The translations under genes were made by a program, and so were the position numbers. This document shows, piece by piece, positions 44,657-53,634 of a stretch of 64,000 nucleotides of DNA. Where the stretch lies: NCBI RefSeq assembly GCF_027257875.1, contig NZ_JAPVQY010000002.1, positions 102,684 through 166,683 of the forward strand. The letters are read 5' to 3'. Source of the stretch: Burkholderia sp. IMCC1007 (lineage in GTDB: Bacteria > Pseudomonadota > Gammaproteobacteria > Burkholderiales > Burkholderiaceae). A model generated the notes under the pieces. It did no database searches. It was not told the origin of the DNA and was given only the letters and a program-made list of their open reading frames with translations. How positions within the stretch are numbered: position 1 is the first letter of the stretch; the number at the start of each line of letters is the position of its first letter.

Positions 44657-45758
44657 GGTCAGCGTGTCGCTTTTTTCGGGAGAACAGTGGTCTCATCTGA
44701 TGCGAGGGCGGTACGCGGTCAGGTCCGGATGTCGCCCATAGAATCGCGACCGAGTTGTTGGGCGCATTGTGATAAAGCACGACAGGAAGTCCGCACTGTC
44801 GATATCCGTACCAGACATTCTTCCCGAGATGCACGTCCTGAATCGAAGGGTCATAGCAGTCTTTAAGCAACTTGACCAGATCCGCGGGGCCGTCATCGTC
44901 AATCACAATGTCGTTGCTAAGCACGGCAGAAAACGTCGATTCAAACCGGAATGCTCCGGTTAGCGCCCGGAACCGTCCAATGGCATCGTCCACAGTTCCC
45001 GTCGCACGGCTGGAGCCCAGGTAGTGGTGAACGTGGATACAGCAATCCACGGTAAGCGATGTACCGAGCCGCCCCTTGTTCTGTTCGCAGAAGACAGGGA
45101 TCTTCCCCTTCCATTCACCCTTATCGTTCTGCCGGATCAGCGTGGCACCCGACGCGGTGAAATCATCGATCAGACAGACGCGTTCAAATAATGCGTCCTC
45201 GTCGCAGAAGCCCAGTTTGTCCAGACGCTCACGCAATGCCTCGTTCAACTTCTTCCACTTCTCGTTTGATATCTCGCTGGCAGCGACAACCTGCTCCGTG
45301 GAAACACGCCCTTCGTTATCCCGGCGGAAAATATCGATTTTTGCTCCGTCGCTCAACCCGACGTAAAGCGTCCGGATTCCGATCAATTCGAGGCGACGTT
45401 CAGCCGACTTGTTGCCCCATGTTCTATACAGGGGTACACCCAAATGAGTTGCCACTTCGGTGCGCATGCAACGCAGAAGCACCGGCATTGTCAGATTCAC
45501 CAGATGGTGCATCTCGCCCTGACTGATAAATACAAGCCGCCGTCGAAGAAAGGAATAGGCCGTCGTGCGATCCTTGCTAGTGAACTGCCCAAGCCAGGCA
45601 AGAAGGTTGACATAGAAACGCGCTCCAGGACTATAGCCCTGGTAGTGGTCATATTTAGCGCCGACCATCAGCCGCAACCATGCAAATTCTTCCGTTGCCC
45701 GGGTCTCGTCCCACTCCATCAGGTCTGCCAGGAGGCGCATGGCAAGTTGTGCCTTCAT
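44649..45758 (-). CDS. Phosphoribosyltransferase-fold protein
   Basis: A 369-aa protein with the PRPP-binding loop CLIDDFTASGATLIR at residues 195-209 (adjacent acidic D198-D199 then TASGAT). The ~130-residue N-terminal helical part is not typical of purine or pyrimidine salvage PRTases. It resembles the PRTase-CE type families predicted for conflict systems in computational surveys; I cannot confirm that assignment by search. Start overlaps the SIS-HAD stop (ATGA). Confidence 0.78.
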   Translation of the reverse strand: MKAQLAMRLLADLMEWDETRATEEFAWLRLMVGAKYDHYQGYSPGARFYVNLLAWLGQFTSKDRTTAYSFLRRRLVFISQGEMHHLVNLTMPVLLRCMRTEVATHLGVPLYRTWGNKSAERRLELIGIRTLYVGLSDGAKIDIFRRDNEGRVSTEQVVAASEISNEKWKKLNEALRERLDKLGFCDEDALFERVCLIDDFTASGATLIRQNDKGEWKGKIPVFCEQNKGRLGTSLTVDCCIHVHHYLGSSRATGTVDDAIGRFRALTGAFRFESTFSAVLSNDIVIDDDGPADLVKLLKDCYDPSIQDVHLGKNVWYGYRQCGLPVVLYHNAPNNSVAILWATSGPDRVPPSHQMRPLFSRKKRHADHG

Positions 45759-47698
45759 TTTGCAAACCCCGGCACTGTCAAAATTGCACGAACATGTTCG
45801 ATAAACTCCGGCGCGAACCGCAACGCCCCTCCGTCGACCACAAGCGCTTTGAGGTAAAATCGCGTGCCCTGTGCGCCAATAAGGCCTTGAGGCAGAAAAT
45901 TCCAGCAGGCATCCCTTGCAATTGAGACGCCACCTACACTGAGACCCAGGCCCGCATTGAGAAATTCGTAATCGTTACCCTCGATGTCACCCGAATCTCC
46001 AAGCCTGAGAATTTCGTCCTCGCGATCACAACCAACGGTCGCGGCAATGGACGAAACGACCTTGTCCTTACCTGCAGATTCGGTGACCACGTCTATCGAG
46101 TGACCTGAATAAAAAATTCGCCACCCGTCATACCCTTTGGCGTGGAGCCATTGGCGCACGTATGCCCCAACGCGGCACTTCGCCGAATGATCACGAATGC
46201 GGAGGCTCAACTGCCCTTCACCGATTTTCGGCGACGACTTCAACGCACCGAGCAGGGTTGACTCAGTCAACCACTCAGTCAACTCGACGAACCTCGGGTC
46301 AGGCTTACCCTGCACCGGCGGTGCCTCGGCGAGACCCGATACAACCGACCCACTATAAAAACCGATCGTGATCCACTTCCACAGCTCTTCACCAAGCTTG
46401 GTCCGCAGATCGCCATGCAGCGAATCGCCTCGACCTGTTGCAAAGCCGATCGGAAATCCGGCACCTGCGATACGCCCTATTTCCGATAGCAGGCAGGCAT
46501 CAAGCCCATCAAACCGGAGGTCCGTATTGCAGAACGTTCCATCGAAATCACATACCAGTGCACGGAATCTCGCCCGCTCAAGCCGGTCGGCGAACGCAAC
46601 GCCTGCCTGCCTGAATGTTTCGTAGGTCGCGCGGGGCGCATCCACGTTTCGTACTTTACGGACCAGAGCTGGGGGCCACCCAGCTCGTCCACGAACGGCC
46701 TCACGTACATCCGACGCGTGCAATGCCCGCCCGAACTCCGGAACATCGGGTTGCCCTGGATCAATCCCGCGGCGTTGGGAAAGGATATCGGTTAGCAGGA
46801 TTGCATCAATCACGCTCACTATTTCCGCGAGTGCGTGTTCTCCTGGCAGGTCGAGCCGAACGACAGGCACATCTGCGGGAAACGTCCCTATCGTCGCCCG
46901 CGCCAGTATCCGGTCTCGAGGTGACTCGAATGACACAAAGCACGGCGCGAGTTCCCGATTGGCCAGTTGCAGGTGACGACCGTGTGCGAACTGCCGGTAA
47001 TCAACTTTCTGGACCACACCGATCGCCGATTCGGCAATTTTTGATTCGATATCGATCGCGCCAGCTATGCCATCCCTGCCATAAAGCACGCAAATTTGAC
47101 GGCCGCCAGTGACCGCGTCCTCGAGTCCCTGTTCCGCAATCTGGCGGCGACGCCGCTGAAGCCACTGCTCGTCGATTTGCTCAAGGTATCGATCCAAGCC
47201 ATCAATCGCGTATCCGCGAGCGATCAGGATCATGGTCGCGATCAGGGAATTGGTCGCAAGATATCCATCTTTTCCCCACGGAGCGGCGAAAGCGGCAACC
47301 GTCGCGCCCGACGCCCGAAGCCTGTCCGCCAGCGGGCTTTCCGGTGCCAAGGTCAGAGCAAACCCAGGAATCTCCAGCGTCAGCATGTGCCGGCCGGCAG
47401 CGAGAACATCCTTGTTCTTGCCTTCGGCCGACACCAGAACGACTGCGCAGTCCTCTGGCCTGGTCTCATGCGCGAAAAGGTCGACCGGGGTTGACTGACG
47501 CGAGATCCGACCGAACTCCGATTCATGAAGTTGGGCAAGAAAAGCCGCCGACGTCGACGACCCCCCCGAACCGACCGCAAGCAGACTTCGCCCCGAATTG
47601 CCAGCGATAACGCGAGCCAAAAGGACAACGTTTTGCTCAAGCGCCCAACGTATTGCGCTCGGCAGGTATGCAATTTCCTCGGCGAACTGCTTTCCCAT
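45755..47698 (-). CDS. SIS domain-HAD phosphatase fusion
   Basis: A 647-aa two-domain protein. Residues ~10-330 are a SIS (sugar isomerase/binding) domain with LLAVGSGGSSTSAAFLAQL (39-57) and VVLVSAEGKNKDV. Residues ~375-620 are a HAD hydrolase: motif I D384-F-D386-GT, motif II GFATGRG, a Lys in SAGKDKVV and acidic motif IV GDSGDIEGND. The pair suggests binding and dephosphorylation of a phosphosugar or nucleotide sugar. First gene of the five-gene operon, about 770 bases after the hairpin-rich region. Confidence 0.85.
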   Translation of the reverse strand: MGKQFAEEIAYLPSAIRWALEQNVVLLARVIAGNSGRSLLAVGSGGSSTSAAFLAQLHESEFGRISRQSTPVDLFAHETRPEDCAVVLVSAEGKNKDVLAAGRHMLTLEIPGFALTLAPESPLADRLRASGATVAAFAAPWGKDGYLATNSLIATMILIARGYAIDGLDRYLEQIDEQWLQRRRRQIAEQGLEDAVTGGRQICVLYGRDGIAGAIDIESKIAESAIGVVQKVDYRQFAHGRHLQLANRELAPCFVSFESPRDRILARATIGTFPADVPVVRLDLPGEHALAEIVSVIDAILLTDILSQRRGIDPGQPDVPEFGRALHASDVREAVRGRAGWPPALVRKVRNVDAPRATYETFRQAGVAFADRLERARFRALVCDFDGTFCNTDLRFDGLDACLLSEIGRIAGAGFPIGFATGRGDSLHGDLRTKLGEELWKWITIGFYSGSVVSGLAEAPPVQGKPDPRFVELTEWLTESTLLGALKSSPKIGEGQLSLRIRDHSAKCRVGAYVRQWLHAKGYDGWRIFYSGHSIDVVTESAGKDKVVSSIAATVGCDREDEILRLGDSGDIEGNDYEFLNAGLGLSVGGVSIARDACWNFLPQGLIGAQGTRFYLKALVVDGGALRFAPEFIEHVRAILTVPGFAK

Positions 47699-48135
47699 CC
47701 CCGGTAGTCTCTCGGATTCTCGTTTATCTGCTGTCTTTGAACCGCTTACGTAGGGCCACTACATTAACATTAAATCGCGGTCTCAACATGGAAGTAAAAC
47801 GATCCTTGCGCCTGCTTCCAGCGGCGGACCAACAGTGGAAGCGAGATTGGTTATCCTTTTGCGTTCGGCTAAGGCAGCCGCGATGGAACATCGCTCCGCG
47901 CTTTGCAACTTGCTGCGCAGTGCTCCAAGCGCGGGAACAACCGATAGGACTGTACGCCCTTTCGCCGCAAATGTGAGCCGTACCTGAAAAGATCGCACAC
48001 GAACCTATGGGACGCCTCCCGGCGCTAACGCACCGGGACCGGGCTTTCGCGCTGCGCGCCGAGCTGCGTTCCGCGTCTCACCCCTGTCGGGCATCAATCC
48101 CTAGCGCAACCGTCAACCCCATTCATCTTCGAGTT

Positions 48136-48191
48136 CAGCGTGGCCTGTACGGCTACGCTGCTGCGCCCGTGCCTGGTCAACCCGAGGCACG
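48136..48191. repeat. Two adjacent hairpins
   Basis: CAGCGTGGCC (48136-48145) pairs with GGCTACGCTG (48151-48160), nine of ten bases, loop of 5. CGTGCCT (48168-48174) pairs with AGGCACG (48185-48191), loop of 10. Confidence 0.6.
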
Positions 48192-48201
48192 GCATGCACC
48201 C

Positions 48202-48358
48202 GACTCCCAGGTTCCCGCCCTTGACCCGCGACCGTAGCCGATCGCGGGCAGGCATCAAGGGGCGCGGGACCGTGTTGCCCGCACCCCTCCCTCGCCTTTT
48301 TCCTTGACACCTGCCCGCGATCGGCTCCTCCAGTCGCACGGGCGGGAACCCGGGAGCC
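48202..48358. repeat. Long nested inverted repeat
   Basis: Inner arms: 48236-48260 (begins AGCCGATCGCGGGCAGG) and 48302-48326, 25 bases with two mismatches and a 41-base loop. Outer arms: 48202-48220 (ends GTTCCCGCCC) and 48340-48358, about 17 of 19 matching. Together a ~157-base stem-loop in gene-free DNA just upstream of the DUF932-parB genes. Confidence 0.7.
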
Positions 48359-48465
48359 TGGCGGCAGCAAAGCCAACCCCGAGTTCCACCGGAAGGTGTC
48401 CAGCCACAACGGCAAGGCACGCCTTCTCGCCCGGTTCAGGTCCTCAACCTTGACCGGAGAAAATC

Positions 48466-49299
48466 ATGCAACTCGCTTCCTCATTCCACTACAGCGCCCC
48501 GATGCTGCGCGCGGATTCGCCGCTTTCGGATGATCAGATTCGCCTCGTTGCCCCCTCAATCTTCGCGGACGGCAAGCACGAAAGCCGTTCCGAGCGCTAT
48601 ACCTACATTCCCACCATCGATGTGCTGCGCGGCCTGCGCAACGAAGGCTTTCAACCATTCATGATCTGTCAGACCCGCGTACGTGACACTGGCAAGCGCG
48701 AATTCACCAAGCACATGCTCCGGCTGCGCCATGCCGACCAAATCACCGGCGAGGAAGCCGACGAAATCGTGCTGCTGAACTCTCATGACGGCACCAGCAG
48801 TTACCAGATGCTCGCCGGCACATTCCGCTTTGTCTGCCAGAACGGCATGGTTGCAGGCGAGAACATCGCCGATATCCGCGTACCCCACAAAGGCAACGTG
48901 GTGCAGAACGTGATCAACGGTGCGTTCGACGTGCTCGACGGGTTCGAGCTGATCCGAGAACAGAAAGACGGCATGCGCTCGGTAACGCTCGACCGCGACG
49001 AACAGCACGCATTCGCCCGCTCCGCGCTCGCGCTGCGGTATGACCGGACCGACGCCGAAGCCCCGGCTCCCATCTGCGAAAGCCAGCTACTCGCCCCGCG
49101 CCGTTTCGAGGATCGCCGCGACGATCTCTGGACTGTCTTTAACCGGGTGCAGGAGAACCTGACCAAGGGTGGCCTGCATGGCCGCTCCCGCTCGGGCCGC
49201 GCGATGTCTACACGCCCCATTACCGGTATCGACCAGAACGTGAAGCTCAACCGCGCGCTGTGGATGCTCGCGGACGCGATGCGGCAGATGAAGGCGTAA
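48466..49299 (+). CDS. DUF932 protein of conjugative elements
   Basis: A 277-aa DUF932 (phage/plasmid-like TIGR03299-related) protein: SERYTYIPTIDVLRGLRNEGFQP near the N-terminus, LLNSHDGTSSYQMLAGTFRFVCQNGMV in the centre, both typical. GGAG lies seven bases before the ATG. Family members are very common in ICEs and plasmids next to parB and replication genes; function unknown, possibly anti-defence or DNA maintenance. Confidence 0.88.
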   Translation: MQLASSFHYSAPMLRADSPLSDDQIRLVAPSIFADGKHESRSERYTYIPTIDVLRGLRNEGFQPFMICQTRVRDTGKREFTKHMLRLRHADQITGEEADEIVLLNSHDGTSSYQMLAGTFRFVCQNGMVAGENIADIRVPHKGNVVQNVINGAFDVLDGFELIREQKDGMRSVTLDRDEQHAFARSALALRYDRTDAEAPAPICESQLLAPRRFEDRRDDLWTVFNRVQENLTKGGLHGRSRSGRAMSTRPITGIDQNVKLNRALWMLADAMRQMKA

Positions 49300-49309
49300 C
49301 GACTGCTAC

Positions 49310-49331
49310 GGGCGGCGCATCCGCGTCGCCC
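49310..49331. terminator. Hairpin between DUF932 and parB
   Basis: GGGCGGCGC and GCGTCGCCC form an 8-of-9 stem with a 4-base loop, ten bases after the DUF932 stop. There is no T-run, so it may be an attenuator or weak terminator. Confidence 0.35.
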
Positions 49332-49430
49332 TGCTGTTCGGTTTTGCGCCATGACGCCAGTCGGGTCACGTCCTGACGCATCCGCACCTTACTGGCCCGG
49401 CATCTTCCTTCCTACTATCAGGAGTCGATC

Positions 49431-51626
49431 ATGCAAGCCCAATCTGTTGAAACCGTCACATCTGACGCCGCCGAATCCTCCGCCGTGCTCGAAACCGACT
49501 TCGGCAACGAGCAGCCGGTCGTGACGGTGCCGTATTCCAGCCTGCAACGTTCACCGTTGAACGTGCGCACGAAACTACCATCCGGCATCGCTGGACTGGC
49601 AACCAACATCCGCGCCAAAGGACTACTGCAAAACCTCGTAGTCCATGAAATCAAAAGGACACGCGGAAAGCACCGCAAATATGGCGTGTGCGCAGGTCAG
49701 CGACGCGAAGCCGCTCTCGATCTGCTGTTCGAACAGAAGCACATCGCCGCCGACTATCCGGTACCGGTGCGCATCGTCAGCGAAGGCGAAGCGCTCGCCA
49801 TATCGCTGATCGAGAACAGCGAGCGGGAAGGACTCGACCCGTTCGACGTGCTGCGCGCGTATCGAATGCTGGCCGACGAAGGTCGCAGCGTCGATTACAT
49901 CGCCGCGCTCTTTTCAGCGTCGCCTATTACCGTCAAACGGCGCATGAAGCTCGCCAACGTGTCGCCCAAGCTACTGGCGCTGCTGCGCGAGGACGCAATC
50001 ACGCTCGACCAGCTTGCCGCACTCGCGCTCGCAGACGATCACGACACGCAGGAGCATCTGTGGTTCGATGCCAACGAGTGGCAACGTCAACCGCACTATC
50101 TGCGGCAGGCAATCACCCGAGCTGAGATCGATGCGAGCCGAAGTCGCCTCGTGCGCTTCGTCGGCCTCGACGCCTACGAGGCAGCAGGCGGCTATGTGCG
50201 CCGGGACCTCTTCAGCGACGACGAGCACGCGGGCTATATTGCCGATGCCGACCTGCTGCAGAACCTTGCCGCACAAAAACTCGACGCGGCAGCCGAGACG
50301 ATCCGCGCGGAAGGCTGGGGTTGGACGGAAACGCGTGCCGAACGGGACGTGTTGGAGCTGAACCGTTACGGCAGACTGCACCCGGCCCAGCGCCCCTACA
50401 CCGACGAAGAACAACGCGAACTAGACGCACTCATCGCGCAGCGGACCGAACTGGGCAACAAGCTCGATGCACTGGCCGATGACGACGAGGACGCCTATGA
50501 CGAAGCCGAACGCCTCGACGCCGAAAGCGATCAGGTGGAAGCCGCAATCGGCGCGCTCGAAACCCGTGCCATCGTATGGGACGCAGCGCAGATAGCAGAA
50601 GCCGGTGCGTTTGTGATCGTCGGCCCGCAGGGTGAACTGGTGATCGAGCGCGGTCTCGTGCGGCGCGAGGACAGCGCGGCACTCGATGCGGCAGGCGCGA
50701 CCATAACTGGCACGCCCGAGGCAAATGCGCCGGACACGGCAGACGCACCGGCCAAGATCAAGCCAGTCCACAGCGCGACGCTCTGCCAACGGCTCACAGC
50801 CCATCGCACCGCCGCCCTCCATGCGGAACTCGTCGTGCAGCCCGCCGTGGCACTCGCGGCCCTGTTGCAGCATCTGGTTCCGCAGGCGCTTCCGGAGCAC
50901 TACGGCCACGGCTTCACGCCGCACTATCTGGCACTGTCCGGCAACAACAATCACGATGACCTGCTGCGCGCGGCGGACGACCTCCCCGTCAGCCCGGCCT
51001 GGAACTCTATCGAGACGCAGCGCACACGCTGGATCGCAGAACTGCCAGCAAGCCAAGCCGATCTGCTGCCATGGTTGCTCAGGCAGGACGCGTACACGAC
51101 CTTGCTCGACCTACTCGCGTTTTGCACAGGAACCGTGCTCGATGGTATTGCAACCTCCGAAGCGCCACACGCGATCAACGCACTGGCCGATGCACTGAAT
51201 CTTGATATGGCCCGGTACTGGACACCAACGCGCACCGCGTACTTCGACCATGTCAGTAAGGCGCGCATCGCGGAAGTCGTGTCCGGTGCGGTTTCTCCCA
51301 AGGTCGCGGCGGACCTCGCGAAGATGAAAAAGAGCGACGCTGCAGCGGCGGCGGAACTGCGCCTCGCGAAGGTCGCATGGCTCCCGGAAATCCTCACCGA
51401 TCGCGAGATTCCGGCATCGCCCTCATGGGCTGTCCACGGCGACGACGCGGATGACAACGACGGCGAGGACGTCGATGCAGATGAGAACGGCGGAAATGAC
51501 CACAACCCCGTCAACCACACGCCTCACGACGCCGAGCCGTCTACCGGAACCGCCGAACAGCCGCCGTGGCCTTTCCCGACCACCGAATCGGTAACCGCTG
51601 CGCAAACTGACCCGGACGTCGCGTAA
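49431..51626 (+). CDS. Large ParB/RepB/Spo0J-family protein
   Basis: A 731-aa ParB-like protein. The N-terminal ParB CTPase/nuclease domain (~25-150) includes LNVRTKLPSGIAGLATNIRAKGLLQNLVVHE and the AGQRREAAL (GxRR-like) box, and continues to LIENSEREGLDPFDVLRAYRML with a helix-turn-helix (~150-190, SVDYIAALFSASPITVKRRMKL). The C-terminal ~400 residues are specific to ICE/plasmid relatives, ending in an acidic Asp/Asn-rich tail. Strong AGGAG upstream of the ATG. It is not in an operon with the ParA-like gene, which is convergent. Confidence 0.88.
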   Translation: MQAQSVETVTSDAAESSAVLETDFGNEQPVVTVPYSSLQRSPLNVRTKLPSGIAGLATNIRAKGLLQNLVVHEIKRTRGKHRKYGVCAGQRREAALDLLFEQKHIAADYPVPVRIVSEGEALAISLIENSEREGLDPFDVLRAYRMLADEGRSVDYIAALFSASPITVKRRMKLANVSPKLLALLREDAITLDQLAALALADDHDTQEHLWFDANEWQRQPHYLRQAITRAEIDASRSRLVRFVGLDAYEAAGGYVRRDLFSDDEHAGYIADADLLQNLAAQKLDAAAETIRAEGWGWTETRAERDVLELNRYGRLHPAQRPYTDEEQRELDALIAQRTELGNKLDALADDDEDAYDEAERLDAESDQVEAAIGALETRAIVWDAAQIAEAGAFVIVGPQGELVIERGLVRREDSAALDAAGATITGTPEANAPDTADAPAKIKPVHSATLCQRLTAHRTAALHAELVVQPAVALAALLQHLVPQALPEHYGHGFTPHYLALSGNNNHDDLLRAADDLPVSPAWNSIETQRTRWIAELPASQADLLPWLLRQDAYTTLLDLLAFCTGTVLDGIATSEAPHAINALADALNLDMARYWTPTRTAYFDHVSKARIAEVVSGAVSPKVAADLAKMKKSDAAAAAELRLAKVAWLPEILTDREIPASPSWAVHGDDADDNDGEDVDADENGGNDHNPVNHTPHDAEPSTGTAEQPPWPFPTTESVTAAQTDPDVA

Positions 51627-51654
51627 CTGTTGATCCTCATCCAGTGACGCGATA

Positions 51655-51693
51655 CAGCAGACGGCAGCTCACTTCAGGGCCTGCCGTCTGCTG
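51655..51693. terminator. Bidirectional hairpin between parB and the StbC-like gene
   Basis: CAGCAGACGGCAG (51655-51667) and CTGCCGTCTGCTG (51681-51693) form a perfect 13-base stem with a 13-base loop. It lies between convergent genes; the right arm is inside the last codons of the minus-strand gene. Confidence 0.65.
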
Positions 51694-52408
51694 ACCTGCT
51701 CTGCGCCGCTTGGCTAACCGTACCCGACGGGTGGTGCCCTGACCGCCCGTCCACCCAACCACTCGCGACCAGCACCATCAAGCAGAGGACCGTTGCACTT
51801 GCCAACCATAGACACCGCATCGCACGTACAAAACGTCGTTCCATAGCCGTCGTCATCGTGTCCATCCGCGCCGCCGCCGTGTCCACCACTTTCTCGAACC
51901 GCCCGGTCGTCTCATCCAGCCGCTCACGCTGTTCGCGCCCCGAAATTGCCGCCGCACCGATCATTCGATTGCCGGTCGAGCGCACAATCTGACTGGTCAG
52001 CCGTGCGCTGAACGCCGTCAGTGCGGCCTCATTGAGATTTGCCAACGCTTCCCGGTACCGCGCCTCATGTTCCTGAATCAGGTTCTCCGCCACCGTGATC
52101 GTCGCCTTGCACCGTTCAAGCGCGCTGCGGTGTTGTTGCATCAAAGCCTCGTTCGCGCCACCAATTTCCCGCCGAGCCGCTTCGAGACTGCCCTCGCTCG
52201 CCCATCGAATACGCTCCGGCATTGCCTCATACAGGCGCGCGTAGTATTCGAGCACCGCGATGATGGACCAGAGCGCGTCGTTGTCCTGGAGATTCAGGAT
52301 GCCCGATACCCGGCGCATCCGGGCCAGACTCGTGTCGTCCGGGACCTCGCCGGATATCTCCTGAAACAGGCGAATCAGTGGCTCGACTGGCCGCCTACGG
52401 CTCATCAT
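51674..52408 (-). CDS. StbC-like membrane-anchored stability protein
   Basis: A 244-aa protein, mostly long helices (EEALMQQHRSALERCKATITVAENLIQEHEARYREAL region), with one transmembrane helix near the C-terminus (CLWLASATVLCLMVLVASGW). It overlaps the ParA-like gene by 14 bases. Position after an StbA-like and a ParA-like gene suggests the third gene of an stbABC-type operon; family match is uncertain. Confidence 0.6.
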   Translation of the reverse strand: MMSRRRPVEPLIRLFQEISGEVPDDTSLARMRRVSGILNLQDNDALWSIIAVLEYYARLYEAMPERIRWASEGSLEAARREIGGANEALMQQHRSALERCKATITVAENLIQEHEARYREALANLNEAALTAFSARLTSQIVRSTGNRMIGAAAISGREQRERLDETTGRFEKVVDTAAARMDTMTTAMERRFVRAMRCLWLASATVLCLMVLVASGWVDGRSGHHPSGTVSQAAQSRSADGRP

Positions 52409-53102
52409 TGGTCCCGGCGTTATCAATCACGGTCGAGAAGGTCATGTCGCACAGCACTCGCCAGCGCAGCAGTTCTGCCCGCTCGCCGATGTGCATCGTC
52501 TCCGACGCAACGCGAATCGACATCCGCTGACTACGCAGTTCGTCCGCGACACGATCCGCCAGATCCGGGAAGTCGAGTGTGCGTCCCCGTGCTTCGATCG
52601 TTTTGCGTAATTGCGACGCCTGATACAGCGTGAACTTGTCCGGCGTGCCGAAATGACCGTTGCGCACGACATGGATCGTCGCCTGGGGAAATGTCGGACT
52701 GAACGCGCGCAGTAATTCCAAACTATCGCGCTGCCGGTTGATTACCCACAGCACGGTGAGTTCGCGCCGCAGTTCGCTGAGCGTACTGGCAAGTGTCGCG
52801 CCAAAACGGGTAATGCCCGTTTGGCTGCGCGCCGCCGTGTTGACAACAATGGCTGCGTCCCGGCGTTCATCACAGAAATTGACCAGGCCGATCCAGCCTT
52901 CGGCTTCGTCCAAACTGTAGGCGACGCACGGTACCTCGTCCTGAATCGCTTTCATCACGTCGGGATTGGACGTATCGGTTTCGACCAGTGCGACAGGAAA
53001 ATCACGGCGCTGGAGGTAGTCGACCAGCGCGAGCGAGACAAAGCTCTTGCCCACACCGCCCTTGCTGCCGCCCACCAGATAGATTGGATAAGTCGTCGCC
53101 AT
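52395..53102 (-). CDS. ParA/StbB-like P-loop ATPase
   Basis: A 235-aa ATPase with the deviant Walker A GGSKGGVGKS at residues ~10-19 (signature Lys of the MinD/ParA class), LVETDTSNPDV as the switch strand and AAIVVNTAA. It lacks an N-terminal HTH, so it resembles small ParA/StbB proteins. ATG 53102 is chosen because GAGG is six bases upstream; a GTG two codons earlier is too close. Likely acts in segregation or positioning of the element with its StbA-like partner. Confidence 0.85.
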   Translation of the reverse strand: MATTYPIYLVGGSKGGVGKSFVSLALVDYLQRRDFPVALVETDTSNPDVMKAIQDEVPCVAYSLDEAEGWIGLVNFCDERRDAAIVVNTAARSQTGITRFGATLASTLSELRRELTVLWVINRQRDSLELLRAFSPTFPQATIHVVRNGHFGTPDKFTLYQASQLRKTIEARGRTLDFPDLADRVADELRSQRMSIRVASETMHIGERAELLRWRVLCDMTFSTVIDNAGTNDEP

Positions 53103-53111
53103 ATGCACCCT

Positions 53112-53576
53112 CTACAGGTTCTCGGTGTCCGGCGCTATCTCGAACGAGAACGCGTCCTGAATCACCATGCCCCCCGAATTGGTTGTCGCCCTTCGACTAT
53201 CCTTTCGGTCTCGATTCTCTTTTTGATCGAGAGTCAGCGGTCTCGTTTGCCTCGACTTCTTGATTCGTGGTGACGCTGCAGCCTGACCCGGCGGCGCGGC
53301 TCTTTCCACATGCCCGACCTTGTGATCTTTCGCTACGCGCCGCATCGCGTAGCGCAAAGTGCTGGCGCTGATGTCGACGCCCTCTTCCGCCAGTTCCTGA
53401 ACGATTTCTTCGAATGTGTAGCCCTTCTGTTGCGCGCCGCTTATCTGCGGCCGCATTGCGTTCACTGCCTCACGCACCGTGACGTGATGCTCGTGCGCAG
53501 GCTTTGGGGGCAGCGCGTCGAGACGGCGAGCTCCCGCGTCCCATTGCGCTTGGGTAAAGTGCTTTACGACCGGCAT
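53112..53576 (-). CDS. StbA-like DNA-binding protein
   Basis: A 154-aa basic protein. The central helical segment ISGAQQKGYTFEEIVQELAEEG followed by VDISASTLRYAMRRV is a clear helix-turn-helix of the type in StbA/KfrA-like and mobilisation regulators. The C-terminal part is Lys/Arg-rich and probably disordered. GAGG is six bases before ATG 53576. First gene of the StbA-ParA-StbC-like operon, probably autoregulating through the palindrome upstream. Confidence 0.65.
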   Translation of the reverse strand: MPVVKHFTQAQWDAGARRLDALPPKPAHEHHVTVREAVNAMRPQISGAQQKGYTFEEIVQELAEEGVDISASTLRYAMRRVAKDHKVGHVERAAPPGQAAASPRIKKSRQTRPLTLDQKENRDRKDSRRATTNSGGMVIQDAFSFEIAPDTENL

Positions 53577-53601
53577 GATCCGCCTCGACACACTGCCTGG
53601 A

Positions 53602-53634
53602 TGCCATCTTGCTGATGGCAAGGACGACCGTCAA
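53602..53634 (-). promoter_or_regulatory. Promoter/operator of the StbA-like operon
   Basis: Reading leftwards TTGACG (53634-53629), then 17 bases later CAAGAT (53611-53606). A palindrome TGCCATC (53602-53608)/GATGGCA (53614-53620) overlaps the -10 region, 26 bases upstream of the start codon. Confidence 0.5.

Larger units (their letters stand above)
47699..48465. other. Gene-free interval with structured DNA between cargo and transfer module
   Basis: About 770 bases. The first ~300 contain no convincing gene. From 48136 to 48358 there is a series of hairpins (listed separately). A ribosome site (GGAG) for the DUF932 gene ends the interval. This could be an origin, a regulatory centre or a structured RNA. 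Confidence 0.5.

Noticed and set aside
47783..47998. 71-codon minus-strand frame before the structured region
   Set aside because: No ribosome site and no recognised family; left as non-coding.
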